From Firmicutes bacterium UBA6132 (lineage in GTDB: Bacteria; Bacillota_A; Clostridia; Tissierellales; Sedimentibacteraceae), in contig DIVM01000280.1 of NCBI GenBank assembly GCA_002435835.1, forward strand, positions 1-13,521: a DNA stretch of 13,521 bases, given 5' to 3'. The number at the start of each line of letters is the position of its first letter. Position 1 is the first letter of the stretch. This document shows, one piece after another, positions 13,411 to 13,521 of the stretch. The notes beneath the pieces were generated by a model that made no database searches, was not told the DNA's origin, and saw only the letters and a program-made list of their open reading frames with translations. The position numbers were made by a program, and so were the translations under genes.

Positions 13411-13521
13411 ATGAAATCAAGAATAATAGCGCTAATAATGGCAGCATTAATGGTTGTTGGAACACTTTCGGGATGTTCAAGTAATACAAACGCTAACCAA
13501 CCTGCAGGTAACACTGATACT
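13411..13521 (+). CDS. Lipoprotein, N-terminal fragment (runs off window)
   Basis: The first 37 residues are a type II signal peptide: basic MKSR, hydrophobic IIALIMAALMVVG, lipobox LSGC with Cys22 as the lipidation site, then a Ser/Asn/Pro linker typical of solute-binding lipoproteins. The ATG at 13411 has an AGGAGG site 7 bases upstream. The open frame extends in phase to an ATG at 13291, but that would destroy the signal peptide, so it is rejected. The gene is cut by the window end. Position behind a sigma-54 promoter and enhancer sites suggests a substrate-binding protein of an ABC or TRAP uptake system. That last step is inference. Confidence 0.82.
   Translation, partial: MKSRIIALIMAALMVVGTLSGCSSNTNANQPAGNTDT

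Overview
The window reads as a piece of a low-GC, Gram-positive, anaerobic Clostridia-type chromosome. Intergenic DNA is very AT-rich, most genes use AGA for arginine, Shine-Dalgarno sites are strong, and there are three sigma-54 promoters, a c-di-GMP-I (GEMM) riboswitch and an HD-GYP protein. A Tissierellales/Sedimentibacter-like amino-acid fermenter fits, but genus is inference. No rRNA, tRNA, CRISPR array or complete insertion sequence was seen.

Left third (1-5801): a catabolic-looking block. After a terminator from an off-window gene comes a sigma-54 promoter with upstream TCTCAAAATGA sites, then an octopine/nopaline-type (opine) dehydrogenase. A nested inverted-repeat element and an MmgE/PrpD-family enzyme follow. 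A second sigma-54 promoter, preceded by four TTTGCA sites, drives three overlapping small membrane proteins and an ethanolamine-permease-like APC transporter. A 62-bp relic of a permease gene lies in the gap between the two transcription units. The proposal that transporter, dehydrogenase and MmgE/PrpD enzyme process one secondary-amine or amino-acid substrate is inference.

Middle (5802-8171): a decayed CsoR-type metal-sensor gene (in-frame stop, then truncation) still carries its operator-like site. Next come a sigma-A promoter, a c-di-GMP-I riboswitch, a small exported helical protein and a cupin/HD-GYP fusion that probably degrades c-di-GMP. So a c-di-GMP sensor and a c-di-GMP hydrolase are neighbours. 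A small unknown gene on the minus strand converges on them.

Right part (8332-13521): a class I SAM methyltransferase, a NYN-nuclease/OST-HTH protein behind a perfect-consensus sigma-A promoter, a PrsW-type membrane protease and a nitroreductase. Then comes a PAS-like/AAA+/Fis sigma-54 activator. Immediately downstream are three copies of a TGCCGT-N4-ACGGCA palindrome (the first is also the activator gene's terminator stem), a third sigma-54 promoter, a structured leader, and a lipoprotein gene cut by the window end. This last part looks like a self-contained activator/enhancer/target module.
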